From Methylobacterium sp. UNC378MF (GTDB lineage: Bacteria; Pseudomonadota; Alphaproteobacteria; Rhizobiales; Beijerinckiaceae), in NCBI RefSeq assembly GCF_900103195.1, contig NZ_FMWU01000018.1, positions 93,251 through 157,250 of the forward strand: a DNA stretch of 64,000 nucleotides. Reading direction: 5' to 3'. The position numbers and the translations under genes are program-made. The notes under the pieces were generated by a model. The model was not told the DNA's origin. It worked only from the letters and a program-made list of their open reading frames with translations, and ran no database searches. Position 1 is the stretch's first letter; the number at the start of each line of letters is the position of its first letter. This document shows, in pieces, positions 8,450-17,870 of this stretch.

Positions 8450-9430
8450 TCAGAGCCCGTTCGCGCCCAGGCACCAGGCCAGGATGCCCTTCTGCGCGTG
8501 CAGACGGTTCTCGGCCTCGTCGAACACCACCGAGCGCGGCCCGTCCATCACCTCGGCCGTCACCTCCTCGCCGCGATGAGCCGGGAGGCAGTGCATGAAG
8601 ATCGCGCCCGGATTCGCCGCCGCCATCAGCTTGTCGTTGACCTGATAGGGGCTGAGCAGGTTGTGGCGGTGGGCCTCGTCGTCGTCGCCCATCGACACCC
8701 AGCAATCGGTGACCACGGCATCGACGCCGTCCACCGCCGCGAAGGCGTCGGTGGTGACGTGGACGTCGGCGCCCTCCTGCTGCGCCCAGGCGAGAAGCGC
8801 GGGCGGCGGCGCGAGTTCGGGCGGGCTCGCGACGTTGAGCGTGAAGTCGAAGCGAGCGGCCGCATGAACCCAGCTCGCCAGCACGTTGTTCGAATCGCCC
8901 GACCACGCGACCTTCCGTCCCCGGATCGGCCCGCGATGCTCCTCGAAGGTCAGCACGTCGGCCATGATCTGGCACGGGTGCGAGACCTTGGTGAGGGCGT
9001 TGATCACCGGGACGGTGGCGTATTCGGCCAGTTCCAGCATCTGACCGTGGTCCAGGATGCGGATCATGATCGCGTCGACGAAGCGCGAGAGCACCTGCGC
9101 GGTGTCACCGATCGTCTCGCCACGGCCGAGCTGCATCTCGGAGCCGGTGAGCATCAGGGTCTCGCCGCCGAGTTCGCGCATGGCGACGTCGAAGGACACG
9201 CGGGTGCGGGTCGAGGGCCGGTCGAACACCATGGCGAGGGTCTTGCCCGCCAGTGGGCGCTCGGTGGCCAACTCGCCCTTTCGGCGGCGCGCCTTGATGG
9301 CGGCGCTGGCATCGAGGACCCGGCGCAGCTCCGCCCCGGAGAAATCCTTGAGATCGAGGAAATGACGAGGGCCGGCACCGTTCAGGTGCCTGGCCGGGGC
9401 CTGTGCCCGGCCGTCAATCTGGGCTTTCAT
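8450..9430 (-). CDS. argF: Ornithine carbamoyltransferase
   Basis: Joins ornithine and carbamoyl phosphate to citrulline in arginine synthesis. The 326-residue protein has the carbamoyl-phosphate motif STRTR (residues 73-77) and the ornithine-binding HCLPAHRGEEV near the C-terminus (about residue 276 on). The length is normal for the family. It lies 168 bases downstream of argD on the same strand and probably shares its transcript. Confidence 0.95.
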   Translation of the reverse strand: MKAQIDGRAQAPARHLNGAGPRHFLDLKDFSGAELRRVLDASAAIKARRRKGELATERPLAGKTLAMVFDRPSTRTRVSFDVAMRELGGETLMLTGSEMQLGRGETIGDTAQVLSRFVDAIMIRILDHGQMLELAEYATVPVINALTKVSHPCQIMADVLTFEEHRGPIRGRKVAWSGDSNNVLASWVHAAARFDFTLNVASPPELAPPPALLAWAQQEGADVHVTTDAFAAVDGVDAVVTDCWVSMGDDDEAHRHNLLSPYQVNDKLMAAANPGAIFMHCLPAHRGEEVTAEVMDGPRSVVFDEAENRLHAQKGILAWCLGANGL

Positions 9431-9598
9431 CGCGTCACAATTACTAGAGTCTGCTCAACGATCACCTGATCATGAACCGCACTCTACCTCCTGGCAGGGG
9501 CATTTCCGTCAGGCGCGGCGGGATCGGCCGCACCCGGAAACGCTTCGGGCCGCCCTTCGAGGTCCGGAGGGCGGTGTTCGCAAATTCGGGGCTCGGCG

Positions 9599-10798
9599 CT
9601 ACTCGGCCGCGCCGCGCACGGCCTCGAAACCGGATGCCGTCGCGTCCAGGCGCCGGACCGCCTCGTCGATCTCGGGCTCGCCGATGGTCATCGGCGGCAG
9701 CAGGCGGACGATGTTGTCGCCTGCCGGAATCACCAGAAGATGCGCGTCCCGTGCGGCGGCGGCAAAATCCGTGTTCGGCACGCCGAGCTTGAGGCCGAGC
9801 ATCAGCCCCTCGCCGCGGATCTCCTCGATGACATGCGGATGGCGGTCGCGCAGGGCGGCGAGCTTCTGCTTGAGCAGTAGGCCGGAGCGGGCGACGTGTT
9901 CGAGGAAGCCGTCCGCCAGCACCACGTCCAGCACGGCGTTGCCCACCGCCATGGCGAGCGGGTTGCCGCCGAAGGTCGTGCCGTGCGTGCCGGCGGTCAT
10001 GCCGCGGGCGGCCTCTCGGGTCGCGAGGCACGCCCCGAGGGGGAAGCCGCCGCCGATGCCCTTGGCCACGCTCATGATGTCCGGGGTGATGCCGGACCAT
10101 TCATGCGCGAACAGCCGGCCGGTGCGGCCGACGCCGGTCTGGACCTCGTCCATGATCAGCAGCAGACCCTGAGCATCGCAGATCTCGCGCAGCCGGCGCA
10201 GATTTGCGTGGGGAATGACCCGCACGCCGCCCTCGCCCTGGATCGGCTCGATCATCAGCGCCGCCGTCTCCGGCACGATCGCCGCCTCCAGGGCCGCCCA
10301 GTCGCCGGCCGGGACCTGATCGAAGCCCTCGACCTTCGGCCCGAAGCCCTCGATGTATTTCTGCTGGCCGCCGGCCGCGAGGGTCGCCAGCGTCCGCCCG
10401 TGGAAGGCGCCCGCGAAGGTGACGATCCGGTAGCGCTCGGGATGCCCGCCGGCCGCATGGTACTTGCGGGCGATCTTGATCGCCGCCTCGTTGGCCTCCG
10501 CGCCCGAGTTGCAGAAGAAGACCACGTCCGCGAAGGTCGCGTCGACGAGGCGCTGCCCGAGGCGCTCGCCGCCCGGGATCTGGAACAGGTTCGAGGTGTG
10601 CCAGATCTTGGCCGCCTGCTCGGTCAGCGCGCCGACCAAGTGCGGATGCGCGTGGCCGAGGCCGTTCACTGCGATGCCGGCGCCGAAGTCGAGGTATCGC
10701 TCGCCGCCCTCCGTCACGAGCCAAGCGCCCTCGCCGCGCTCGAAGGCGAGCGGCGCGCGGGCGTAAGTCGGCAGAAGGGCTGACGTCACGGGTCCCAT
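9599..10798 (-). CDS. argD: Acetylornithine aminotransferase
   Basis: PLP-dependent class III aminotransferase making N-acetylornithine from the semialdehyde with glutamate as donor; family members may also serve lysine synthesis. The 399-residue protein shows NSGAEANEAAIK, FHGRTLATLAA, the cofactor aspartate in MDEVQTGVGRTG (D217) and the Schiff-base lysine in SVAKGIGGGFPLGA (K246). ATG 10798 sits directly on the GGAG motif. A GTG three codons later (10789) is better spaced from it and may be the true start. Confidence 0.93.
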   Translation of the reverse strand: MGPVTSALLPTYARAPLAFERGEGAWLVTEGGERYLDFGAGIAVNGLGHAHPHLVGALTEQAAKIWHTSNLFQIPGGERLGQRLVDATFADVVFFCNSGAEANEAAIKIARKYHAAGGHPERYRIVTFAGAFHGRTLATLAAGGQQKYIEGFGPKVEGFDQVPAGDWAALEAAIVPETAALMIEPIQGEGGVRVIPHANLRRLREICDAQGLLLIMDEVQTGVGRTGRLFAHEWSGITPDIMSVAKGIGGGFPLGACLATREAARGMTAGTHGTTFGGNPLAMAVGNAVLDVVLADGFLEHVARSGLLLKQKLAALRDRHPHVIEEIRGEGLMLGLKLGVPNTDFAAAARDAHLLVIPAGDNIVRLLPPMTIGEPEIDEAVRRLDATASGFEAVRGAAE

Positions 10799-10883
10799 CT
10801 CCGTTTCACGCAGGATCTCGGAGCCAGCGTTGAGCCGGCTCCAAATGAAAGTGCCGCCTCAGGGATGGGCGGCACGCGCGCGA

Positions 10884-10911
10884 TTACTATGAAAGAGCCG
10901 GCCGCTGTCAA
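10884..10911 (-). promoter_or_regulatory. Possible sigma-70 promoter of argD
   Basis: On the minus strand TTGACA (10911-10906) is followed after 16 bases by TAGTAA (10889-10884), about 85 bases ahead of argD. The -35 is perfect and the -10 is weak. It lies in the 365-base gap between argD and the RidA gene, where no coding sequence was seen. Confidence 0.3.
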
Positions 10912-11163
10912 CGTTTCAATGGCCGGCGGACCCGCCGGGCAGGCCTGCACGGGGCTCGCACAGCGCTGATCTCGGCGGCCGATCTGTAGGGCCTTACCGT
11001 GCGCCGTCGGCGAATCACCCGCCCGCGGAACGGACGCCCGAAGGCCGCCGCCGGGACAGGCCATCGCCGCCGCGCGTCCAGCCTTCGGGCGGTCCAGCCC
11101 TTGCGCCGCAGGGTGCCGCCGTGCTCCTGCTCCCGCGGATTCGACGGAAGCTGGGAGATCCCG

Positions 11164-11637
11164 ATGAGCACGATCAAGGAACGCCTGGAAGCGCAGGGTC
11201 TCACCCTGCCCAAGGCGGCGGCGCCGGTCGCCAACTACGTGCCGTTCGTGCGCACCGGCAACCTCGTGGTGATCTCCGGTCAGGTCTGCTTCGGCGCGGA
11301 CGGCGCCATCGCGGCCGAACACAAGGGTAAGGTCGGCGGCGGGGTCACTGCCGAAGCCGGGAAGGCGGCCGCCCGGCTCTGCGCGCTCAACGTCCTCGCC
11401 CAGCTCGAGGCGGCGGTGGGCGACCTCGACCGCGCGGTGGTCCAGTGCGTGCGGCTCGGTGGCTTCATCAACGCGGCGCCGGGCTTCTCGGCCGTGGCCG
11501 GGGTGATGAACGGCGCCTCCGACCTGATGGTCAAGCTGCTGGGCGACCGCGGACGCCATGCCCGCTCCACCGTCGGCGTCGCGGAGCTGCCCCTCGACGC
11601 CGCCGTCGAGGTCGAGGCCCTGTTCGAGGTCCGCTGA
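11164..11637 (+). CDS. RidA/YjgF/YER057c-type protein
   Basis: This 157-residue protein has a single endoribonuclease-L-PSP/RidA fold. Members of the archetypal subgroup hydrolyse reactive 2-aminoacrylate imines. Visible are VRTGNLVVISGQVC, the KGKVGGGVTAEAGKAAA segment and the C-terminal RHARSTVGVAELPLDAAVEVEAL. This follows the longer YjgF-like subgroup (COG0251, YjgH/TdcF-distant) rather than canonical RidA, so activity on imines is uncertain. The ATG at 11164 follows GGGAGATCCC and gives the normal family length; the frame is open further upstream. The glycerophosphodiesterase starts two bases after its stop. Confidence 0.83.
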   Translation: MSTIKERLEAQGLTLPKAAAPVANYVPFVRTGNLVVISGQVCFGADGAIAAEHKGKVGGGVTAEAGKAAARLCALNVLAQLEAAVGDLDRAVVQCVRLGGFINAAPGFSAVAGVMNGASDLMVKLLGDRGRHARSTVGVAELPLDAAVEVEALFEVR

Positions 11638-11639
11638 CC

Positions 11640-12389
11640 ATGGCCGCCCCCGACTGGCTCACCGCGCGGCCGATCGCCCATCGCGGTCTGCACGACCGGG
11701 CGGCGGGCCGGCCGGAGAACACGCTGGCGGCCGCCCGGGCGGCGGTTGCGGGCGGTTTCGGCATCGAGTGCGACGTCCAGATGAGCGCCGACGGCGAGGC
11801 CATGGTCTTCCACGATGTCGCCCTCGGGCGTCTCACGGGGGCGCGCGAGGCAGTAGCCGACAGGTCGGCCGCCGAACTCGGGACGCTGGCCGTGGCGGGA
11901 TCCGCGGAGACGATCCCGACCCTGCCGGCCTTCCTGGCGGCGGTGGCCGGGGCGGTCCCGGTGGTGATCGAGGTGAAGTCCCGCTACGACGGCGACCTGC
12001 GGCTCGCGACCCGCAGCGCCGAAATCGCCGCGGCCTATGCCGGGCCGGTGGCGCTGAAATCCTTCGATCCGCAGGTGGTCGCGGCCCTGCGCGATCTCTG
12101 CCCGGCCACGATCCCGCGGGGGATCGTGGCGGAAACGACCCAGGACGATCCGGTCTACGCGGCTCTGACTCCTTCGCTCCGCAGGTCGCTCTCCGACCTG
12201 CTGCATTTCGCCGAGACGCGGCCCGACTTCCTGTCCTGGCGGGTGGACGACCTGCCCTGCGCGCCGACCCATCTCTGCCGGCTGCTCGGGCGGATCCCGG
12301 TGATGACCTGGACGGTCCGGACCGCGGAGCAGCGTGCCCGTGCCGCCGCGCATGCGGACCAGATGGTGTTCGAGGGGTTCGTGCCGTAA
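11640..12389 (+). CDS. Glycerophosphodiester phosphodiesterase
   Basis: This 249-residue TIM-barrel GDPD hydrolyses glycerophosphodiesters to glycerol-3-phosphate and an alcohol. The motifs are IAHRGLHDRAAGRPENT (catalytic His near residue 14 and the HRG..PENT signature) and IECDVQMSADGEAMVFHD, which carries the metal-binding acidic residues and second catalytic His. No signal peptide is visible, so a cytoplasmic location is likely. It is tightly linked to the upstream RidA-like gene with two bases between them. Confidence 0.88.
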   Translation: MAAPDWLTARPIAHRGLHDRAAGRPENTLAAARAAVAGGFGIECDVQMSADGEAMVFHDVALGRLTGAREAVADRSAAELGTLAVAGSAETIPTLPAFLAAVAGAVPVVIEVKSRYDGDLRLATRSAEIAAAYAGPVALKSFDPQVVAALRDLCPATIPRGIVAETTQDDPVYAALTPSLRRSLSDLLHFAETRPDFLSWRVDDLPCAPTHLCRLLGRIPVMTWTVRTAEQRARAAAHADQMVFEGFVP

Positions 12390-12543
12390 ATATTCTGCGG
12401 CGGGCCCGGTCATGGCGACGGCGCGCGGATCCGGTTTCGGCGAACCGGCGGAGTGACGTCCGCGGCCGTCTGACAAGGCTTCGACCGCCGCCGCGCGCAT
12501 CCGCCCGCTTGCTCCGCGCCGGGCACGGGCTAGACTCACGCCC

Positions 12544-13806
12544 ATGAAGCAAGCACCCGGGCCGACGCCGGAGACCGCCGCACTGACCGTGCGAGCGCTT
12601 CCCGGATTGAAGGAGATCGGCGCCGCGGATTGGGATGCCTGCGCCTTCTCACCCGAGACCCTGGCCGACGGCGACGAGACCCACAATCCCTTCGTGTCGT
12701 ACGCCTTCCTCTCGGCGCTGGAGGAGTCCGGCTGCGTCTCGCGCAGGACCGGCTGGCTGCCGCTCCATGTCTCCGTGGAGCGCGACGGCGAGCGTCTCGG
12801 CCTGGCGCCCTGCTACCTGAAATCGCACAGCCAGGGCGAGTACGTGTTCGATCACGGCTGGGCCGACGCCTACGAGCGGGCCGGCGGCGAGTACTACCCG
12901 AAGCTGCAGGTAAGCGTGCCGTTCACGCCGGTGACCGGTCCGCGCTTCCTGATCGCCCCGGGCGCCGATCCGGATGAGGCCACCGCCGGGCTCGTTGCGG
13001 GCCTGCGGGCGTTGCGCGGCGAGACCAAGGCTTCCTCGATCCACGTCACGTTCATGCGCGAGGCGGAGTGGGACAGGGCGGGGGCTGCCGGGTTCCTGCA
13101 GCGCACCGATCAGCAGTTTCACTGGCAGAACGACGGCTACGCGGGCTTCGACGACTTCCTCGCCGCCCTCGCCTCGCGCAAGCGCAAGACCATCCGCAAG
13201 GAGCGCCGCGACGCCCTCGCCCCCGGGATCACCGTGGAGCACCTGACCGGCGCCGACATCACCGAGGCCCATTGGGACGCGTTCTACGCCTTCTACATGG
13301 ACACGGGTTCCCGGAAATGGGGGCGTCCCTACCTCAACCGCCGGTTCTTCTCGCTTCTGTCCGAGCGCATGGCCGACCGGGTGCTCCTCGTGATGGCCAA
13401 GCGGGCGGGCGCCTACATCGCCGGCGCGATCAACCTGATCGGAGACACGGCGCTCTACGGGCGCAACTGGGGCTGCGTCGAGGATCACCCGTTCCTGCAT
13501 TTCGAGGTCTGCTACTACCAGGCGATCGATTTCGCGATCGCCCGGGGTCTGAAGCGCGTCGAGGCCGGCGCCCAGGGGGAGCACAAGCTCGCCCGCGGCT
13601 ACCGGCCCGTCCTCATGCACTCGGCCCACGACATCGCCGACCCGGCGCTGCGCCGCGCGGTGGCCGATTACTTGCAGCGCGAACGCGCCCACGTCGCCGA
13701 GGCGGTGGACGTCCTCGACACGTTGACGCCCTTCCGGCGTACGGATGAGGGCGACGCCTGCGACGGCGCGGTGCGTTCCAAACCATCACCCCCCGAGAGC
13801 CCCTGA
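12544..13806 (+). CDS. FemAB-like/GNAT-fold protein of the COG3146 family
   Basis: This 420-residue protein is conserved in proteobacteria and annotated as a FemAB-like N-acyltransferase of unknown substrate. Recognisable parts are NPFVSYAFLSALEESG, YVFDHGWADAYERAGGEYYPKLQ (split here only for description), RKRKTIRKERR and GAQGEHKLARGYRP. FemAB relatives transfer aminoacyl groups to peptidoglycan precursors, but this branch has no proven reaction. The ATG at 12544 gives the expected length, and the M20 gene starts three bases after its stop, suggesting one operon. Confidence 0.8.
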   Translation: MKQAPGPTPETAALTVRALPGLKEIGAADWDACAFSPETLADGDETHNPFVSYAFLSALEESGCVSRRTGWLPLHVSVERDGERLGLAPCYLKSHSQGEYVFDHGWADAYERAGGEYYPKLQVSVPFTPVTGPRFLIAPGADPDEATAGLVAGLRALRGETKASSIHVTFMREAEWDRAGAAGFLQRTDQQFHWQNDGYAGFDDFLAALASRKRKTIRKERRDALAPGITVEHLTGADITEAHWDAFYAFYMDTGSRKWGRPYLNRRFFSLLSERMADRVLLVMAKRAGAYIAGAINLIGDTALYGRNWGCVEDHPFLHFEVCYYQAIDFAIARGLKRVEAGAQGEHKLARGYRPVLMHSAHDIADPALRRAVADYLQRERAHVAEAVDVLDTLTPFRRTDEGDACDGAVRSKPSPPESP

Positions 13807-13809
13807 GAC

Positions 13810-14970
13810 ATGAGCCCGATCGACCGCATTCAGACCTATGCTGACGAGCTGACGGCGCTGCGCCGCGACCTGCATGCCCACCCGGAACTCGGCTTCGAGG
13901 AAGTTCGCACCGCCGGCATCGTCGCCGACCTGCTGGAAACATTCGGCTGCGAGGTGCATCGCGGGGTCGGCGGCACCGGCGTGGTGGGCCTGCTCAGGGG
14001 GCGCACCGACAACGGGAGGCGCATCGGCCTGCGCGCCGACATGGACGCCCTGCCAATCGAGGAGGAGACCAACCTCCCCTACCGCTCCACCTACGCCGGC
14101 AAGATGCACGCCTGCGGGCATGACGGCCACACCACGATGCTGGTCGGCGCGGCACGCTACCTCGCCGAGACCCGCGACTTCGACGGCACGGCGGTGTTCG
14201 TCTTCCAGCCGGCCGAGGAGGGCCGCGGCGGCGCCCGGGCCATGCTGAAGGACGGGCTGTTCGAGCGCTTTCCCTGCGACGAGATCTACGGCCTGCACAA
14301 CCAGCCCGGCGGCGGCCACGGCATGATCAAGCTGCGGCCCGGTCCGATCATGGCGGCGGCCGACTTCTTCGACATCCACATTCGCGGCAAGGGCATCCAC
14401 GCCGCCCAGCCGCACCGGGGCGTCGATCCGATCATCATCGCCACCGGCCTCGCGCAGGCGCTCCAGTCGATCGTCTCGCGCAACGCCGATCCGCTGAAGT
14501 CCATCGTCCTCTCGATCACCCGGATCGAGGCGGGCTCCGCCTACAACGTCATTCCGGAGACGGCCCATCTCGCCGGAACGATCCGCACCTTCGACAAGGA
14601 GATCCGGGCGCTCGCCGGTACCCGCATGCGCGAGCTGGCGGCGGGCTTCGGCGCGGCCTACGGCGCCGAGGTCACGGTCGATCTGCAGGACGTGTTCTCC
14701 GTGCTGGAGAACGCCCCCGAGCAGGCGGCCGCCGCCACGGAGGTCGCCACCGAGCTGTTGGGGGCGGACAAGGTCGAGGCCAACGTCGTGCCGAAGATGG
14801 GCAGCGAGGACTTCGCCGACATGACCATGGCGGTGCCCGGTGCCTATGTCTGGCTCGGCGCCAATCCCGGACCGGGGCTGCATAATGCCGCCTACAATTT
14901 CGACGATTCGATCATCCCGATCGGCAGCGCCTTCCTCGCGCGGATGGTCGAGCGCCGCACCGCCGCCTGA
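13810..14970 (+). CDS. M20 amidohydrolase (hippurate hydrolase/aminoacylase type)
   Basis: A 386-residue zinc amidohydrolase of the AmhX/HipO group that cleaves N-acyl amino acids. Motifs in order: RRDLHAHPELGFEE, GLRADMDALPIEEETNLPY, MHACGHDGHTTML with the metal-binding Cys and His residues (about 99-103), QPAEEGRGGARAML, and NVVPKMGSEDFADM near the C-terminus. The natural substrate cannot be told; options include N-acetyl amino acids or indole-acetyl conjugates. It follows the FemAB-like gene by three bases. Confidence 0.88.
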   Translation: MSPIDRIQTYADELTALRRDLHAHPELGFEEVRTAGIVADLLETFGCEVHRGVGGTGVVGLLRGRTDNGRRIGLRADMDALPIEEETNLPYRSTYAGKMHACGHDGHTTMLVGAARYLAETRDFDGTAVFVFQPAEEGRGGARAMLKDGLFERFPCDEIYGLHNQPGGGHGMIKLRPGPIMAAADFFDIHIRGKGIHAAQPHRGVDPIIIATGLAQALQSIVSRNADPLKSIVLSITRIEAGSAYNVIPETAHLAGTIRTFDKEIRALAGTRMRELAAGFGAAYGAEVTVDLQDVFSVLENAPEQAAAATEVATELLGADKVEANVVPKMGSEDFADMTMAVPGAYVWLGANPGPGLHNAAYNFDDSIIPIGSAFLARMVERRTAA

Positions 14971-15079
14971 GGTGCCGGCCTCCCGCGCCAGCCGGGCTTT
15001 CCGGATGGCGGGCGATGTCGCCCCGTCTGCCAGGGCGGCCGTCGACAGGCCGGCCGAACGGTGCGAATCCTGACAGACT

Positions 15080-15103
15080 AGGCCCGCGAACCAACGCGGG
15101 CCT
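15080..15103 (+). terminator. Perfect 9-bp hairpin, likely terminator
   Basis: AGGCCCGCG and CGCGGGCCT pair perfectly around AACCAA, downstream of the M20 gene and 15 bases upstream of a 35-codon ORF. There is no U-tract after it, so it may instead shape the leader of that small ORF. Confidence 0.45.
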
Positions 15104-15118
15104 CGACGGGAGGAGGCA

Positions 15119-15226
15119 ATGTCACCGGAGATACGGGAATCGCGCGCGGCGCTTATCCTGCTAGCCACTTCGGTAGGAGCGGTCCTGATTTTCGGCGCCT
15201 TCACGCTGCTCACGCAGCTCGGGTAA
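15119..15226 (+). CDS. Putative 35-residue single-pass membrane protein
   Basis: The short frame has an ATG, a strong ribosome-binding site (GGGAGGAGG, 3-5 bases before) and a TAA. The product begins MSPEIRESRA, then has one hydrophobic helix from about residue 11 to 31 (ALILLATSVGAVLIFGAFTL), then TQLG. The charge pattern suggests an inner-membrane peptide. No family is recognised; the strong start signal and clean helix are the only support. Confidence 0.5.
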   Translation: MSPEIRESRAALILLATSVGAVLIFGAFTLLTQLG

Positions 15227-15309
15227 GGCGCGGCAGGCAGTGCGACGCTGCTCGATGATGGCGCTCGCTGCGGCGCCCGCCGCCCCGACATCGTCGGTCG
15301 CGGCGGCGC

Positions 15310-16413
15310 TCAGATCGCCCTCGGCGGCCGCAGCAGACCGATCCCGGCGGGATCGAAGGCCGCACTCTTGATGATGGCGTGGACGTCGCAACCCGGCGTG
15401 AGCCCGAGTTCACGGACGGCCGCCGTCGTCACGCGCGCCACGATGCGTGCGCCGTTGCAGTCGATCTCCAGCGCCGTCTCGGCGCCCACGGGAGCCGATG
15501 CGCAGATCCGGCCGGCCAGCACGTTGCGGGCGCTGAGCCCGCGGGGGCGCTCGATGGCGACGAGCACGTCGCGGGCGGGAATCCGGACGCGCAGCCGCGT
15601 CCCGGGGGGGCGCGACAGCCCCGGCACCAGGAGGCGCCCGGCGGTGCCGGTGAGGCATGTGAGCCCCGTCGCACCATCGACGGCTTCGACGACCATGTCG
15701 AGGAGCGCGCCGGCCTCGGCCTCGTGGATCGGCACGAGATCGGCCCGGCGCAGGATCGTTTCCGCTGGGCCGATGGCGGCCACCCGCCCGGATTCCAGCA
15801 CGATCACCGTGGTGGCGAGCCGCGCCACCTCGGACACGGCGTGGCTGACATAGATGATCGGGACGCCGGCCTCGTCGCGCAGCCGCTCGATATAGGGGAG
15901 GATCTCGGCCTTGCGGGCCTCGTCGAGGGCCGCGAGGGGTTCGTCCATTAGCAGCAGGCGCGGCTTGGCCAGCAGCGCCCGCCCGATCGCCACCCGTTGG
16001 CGCTCACCCCCCGAGAGGCCCGCGGGTCGCCGCTCGAGGAGATGGTCGATGCCGAGCATCCCCGTCACCGCCGAGAAGGCCGCGGGATCGGCACGGCGGC
16101 GCGCGAAGACGCGGCCGTAGCCGAGATTGCTCCGGACGCTGAGATGCGGGAACAACCGCGCATCCTGGAACACCACGCCGACCTGCCGCCGATGCGGCGG
16201 CAGGATCAGCCCGGTCGCGGTGTCGACCCACGGAGCCCCCCCGGCGACGATCCGGCCCCGGTCCGGCCGGGCGAGGCCGGCGATCAGGTCGATCAGCGTG
16301 GTCTTTCCGGAGCCGGAGCGCCCGAACAGGGCGGTGAGCCCGGACCCCGCCTCGAAGGTGGCGTCGAGCGCGAAGGCGCCGCGCCGGAGCTGGACATCGA
16401 CCTGGATGCTCAC
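15310..16413 (-). CDS. modC: Molybdate ABC transporter ATP-binding protein
   Basis: This 367-residue ATPase powers ModB-mediated molybdate import. It has Walker A FGRSGSGKTTLID (about residues 30-42), Q-loop VGVVFQDARLFPHL, signature LSGGERQRVAIGRALL and Walker B LLLMDEPLAALDEARK. The C-terminal third (about 290-355) is a Mop/TOBE oxyanion-binding domain, as in true ModC. It is separated from modA-modB by a divergent GST gene, so it needs its own promoter in the 62-base modC/GST interval. Confidence 0.92.
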   Translation of the reverse strand: MSIQVDVQLRRGAFALDATFEAGSGLTALFGRSGSGKTTLIDLIAGLARPDRGRIVAGGAPWVDTATGLILPPHRRQVGVVFQDARLFPHLSVRSNLGYGRVFARRRADPAAFSAVTGMLGIDHLLERRPAGLSGGERQRVAIGRALLAKPRLLLMDEPLAALDEARKAEILPYIERLRDEAGVPIIYVSHAVSEVARLATTVIVLESGRVAAIGPAETILRRADLVPIHEAEAGALLDMVVEAVDGATGLTCLTGTAGRLLVPGLSRPPGTRLRVRIPARDVLVAIERPRGLSARNVLAGRICASAPVGAETALEIDCNGARIVARVTTAAVRELGLTPGCDVHAIIKSAAFDPAGIGLLRPPRAI

Positions 16414-16475
16414 GTGGCGGGACTCGGGTAACAGGGGCCCCGGCGCGTCCCGGCGCCGGCCCGGACTTGCCCGCG

Positions 16476-17132
16476 ATGATGACGGTCCACCATCTTGAGA
16501 ACAGCCGCTCGCAGCGCGTGCTCTGGCTGCTGGAGGAACTCGGGCTGCCCTACCGTGTGACGCGCTATGCCCGCGATCCCTGGACCCTGCGCGCGCCCCC
16601 CGAACTCGTGGCCGTGCACCCGCTCGGCAAGGCGCCGGTGATCACCGACGGCGCGACGGTGGTCGCGGAGACCGGCGCGATCGTCGCCTATCTCACGGGC
16701 CTGGCCAGTGAGCGGCTGGTGCCCGAACACGGGTCGGAGGCCCGACGGCGCTACGTCTACTGGTCGCATTACGCGGAAGGCTCGGCGATGCCGCCGCTGC
16801 TGCTGAAGCTGGTCTTCGGGCGGCTGGCGCCGAGCAGCCCGTGGCCGCTGCGTCCCCTCGTCCGCCGCATCGCCGACACGGTGGTGCGGGGGTTCGTCGA
16901 TCCGGATCTGCGCCGGCATGCGGCTTTCTGGGAGACGGAACTCGCCGGCCAGCCGTATTTCTGCGGCGCCGACTTCACCGCGGCCGACATCCTGATGAGC
17001 TTCCCGCTGGAGGCCTTCGCGGCGCGGGGCACGGGCGCGGGCCCGCGCGTGAGGGACTGGCTCGCACGCATCCACGCCCGTCCGGCCTATCAGAGGGCGC
17101 TGCAGCAGGGCGGCCCCTACGCGTATGCCTGA
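16476..17132 (+). CDS. Glutathione S-transferase family protein
   Basis: This protein of about 218 residues has a thioredoxin-like N-terminal domain (HHLENSRSQRVLWLLEELGLPY, then GKAPVITDG and the E-T-GAI glutathione-contact region near residue 70) and an all-helical C-terminal domain (QPYFCGADFTAADILMSFPL). It resembles the bacterial GST group common in proteobacteria, and the substrate is unknown. Two adjacent ATGs (16476, 16479) could both serve, and a TTG at 16467 is less likely. It sits in reverse orientation between modB and modC. Confidence 0.85.
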   Translation: MMTVHHLENSRSQRVLWLLEELGLPYRVTRYARDPWTLRAPPELVAVHPLGKAPVITDGATVVAETGAIVAYLTGLASERLVPEHGSEARRRYVYWSHYAEGSAMPPLLLKLVFGRLAPSSPWPLRPLVRRIADTVVRGFVDPDLRRHAAFWETELAGQPYFCGADFTAADILMSFPLEAFAARGTGAGPRVRDWLARIHARPAYQRALQQGGPYAYA

Positions 17133-17162
17133 GCGGGTCTTCCGCTTCGGGGCGTCGGCCAT

Positions 17163-17855
17163 TCAGCCGGCCCCCAGCCGTCTCCCGACCCGCGCGGCCA
17201 GGACTTCCGAGACCAGCAGGGCCGTGACCGACAGCGCGATCGAGATCAGGGTGAGGCGCAGGGCCGGCCCCTCCCCGCCGGGAACCTGCGTCAGCGTGTA
17301 GATTGCCGACGGCAGCGTCTGGGTCTCGCCCGGGATGTTCGACACGAAGGTGATGGTCGCGCCGAACTCGCCCATCGCCTTGGCGAAGGCCAGCACTGCT
17401 CCCGCGAGGCAGCCGGGCAGGCTGAGCGGCAGCGTGATCGTCAGGAACACCGCGACGGGATGCGCGCCCAGCGTCCCGGCCGCCTGCTCCAGCCGCCGGT
17501 CCACCGCCTCGATCGATAGCCGCATCGCCCGCACCATGAGTGGGAACCCCATCACCGCGCAGGCGAGCGCCGCCCCCGTCCAGCGGAAGGAGAAGACCAC
17601 GCCGATCTCGGCGAGGGGGGCGCCGAGCAGACCCCGCCGGCCGAAGGCCAGCAGCAGCAGGTAGCCGGTGACCACTGGGGGCAGGATCAGCGGAAGGTGG
17701 ACCAGTCCGTCGAGCAGAGCGCGGCCTGGAAAGCGACGGCGCGCGAGCAGCCAGGCCACGGCGAGGCCGGGCACGACGCTCGCGAGCGTGGCCACCGTGG
17801 CTACCCGAAGGCTGAGGCCGACGGCGGTCCATTCCTCCGGTGTCAGGCCGAGCAA
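17163..17855 (-). CDS. modB: Molybdate ABC transporter permease
   Basis: This 230-residue inner-membrane permease has about five transmembrane helices. It carries the typical LPLILPPVVTGYLLL segment near residues 53-67 and the cytoplasmic EAA-like loop EQAAGTLGAHPVAVFLTITLPLS, which docks ModC. The start appears to be TTG at 17855, 15 bases after the modA stop. The end lies 30 bases from the convergent GST stop. Confidence 0.92.
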   Translation of the reverse strand: MLGLTPEEWTAVGLSLRVATVATLASVVPGLAVAWLLARRRFPGRALLDGLVHLPLILPPVVTGYLLLLAFGRRGLLGAPLAEIGVVFSFRWTGAALACAVMGFPLMVRAMRLSIEAVDRRLEQAAGTLGAHPVAVFLTITLPLSLPGCLAGAVLAFAKAMGEFGATITFVSNIPGETQTLPSAIYTLTQVPGGEGPALRLTLISIALSVTALLVSEVLAARVGRRLGAG

Positions 17856-17870
17856 GGGATCGGCGCGCCG

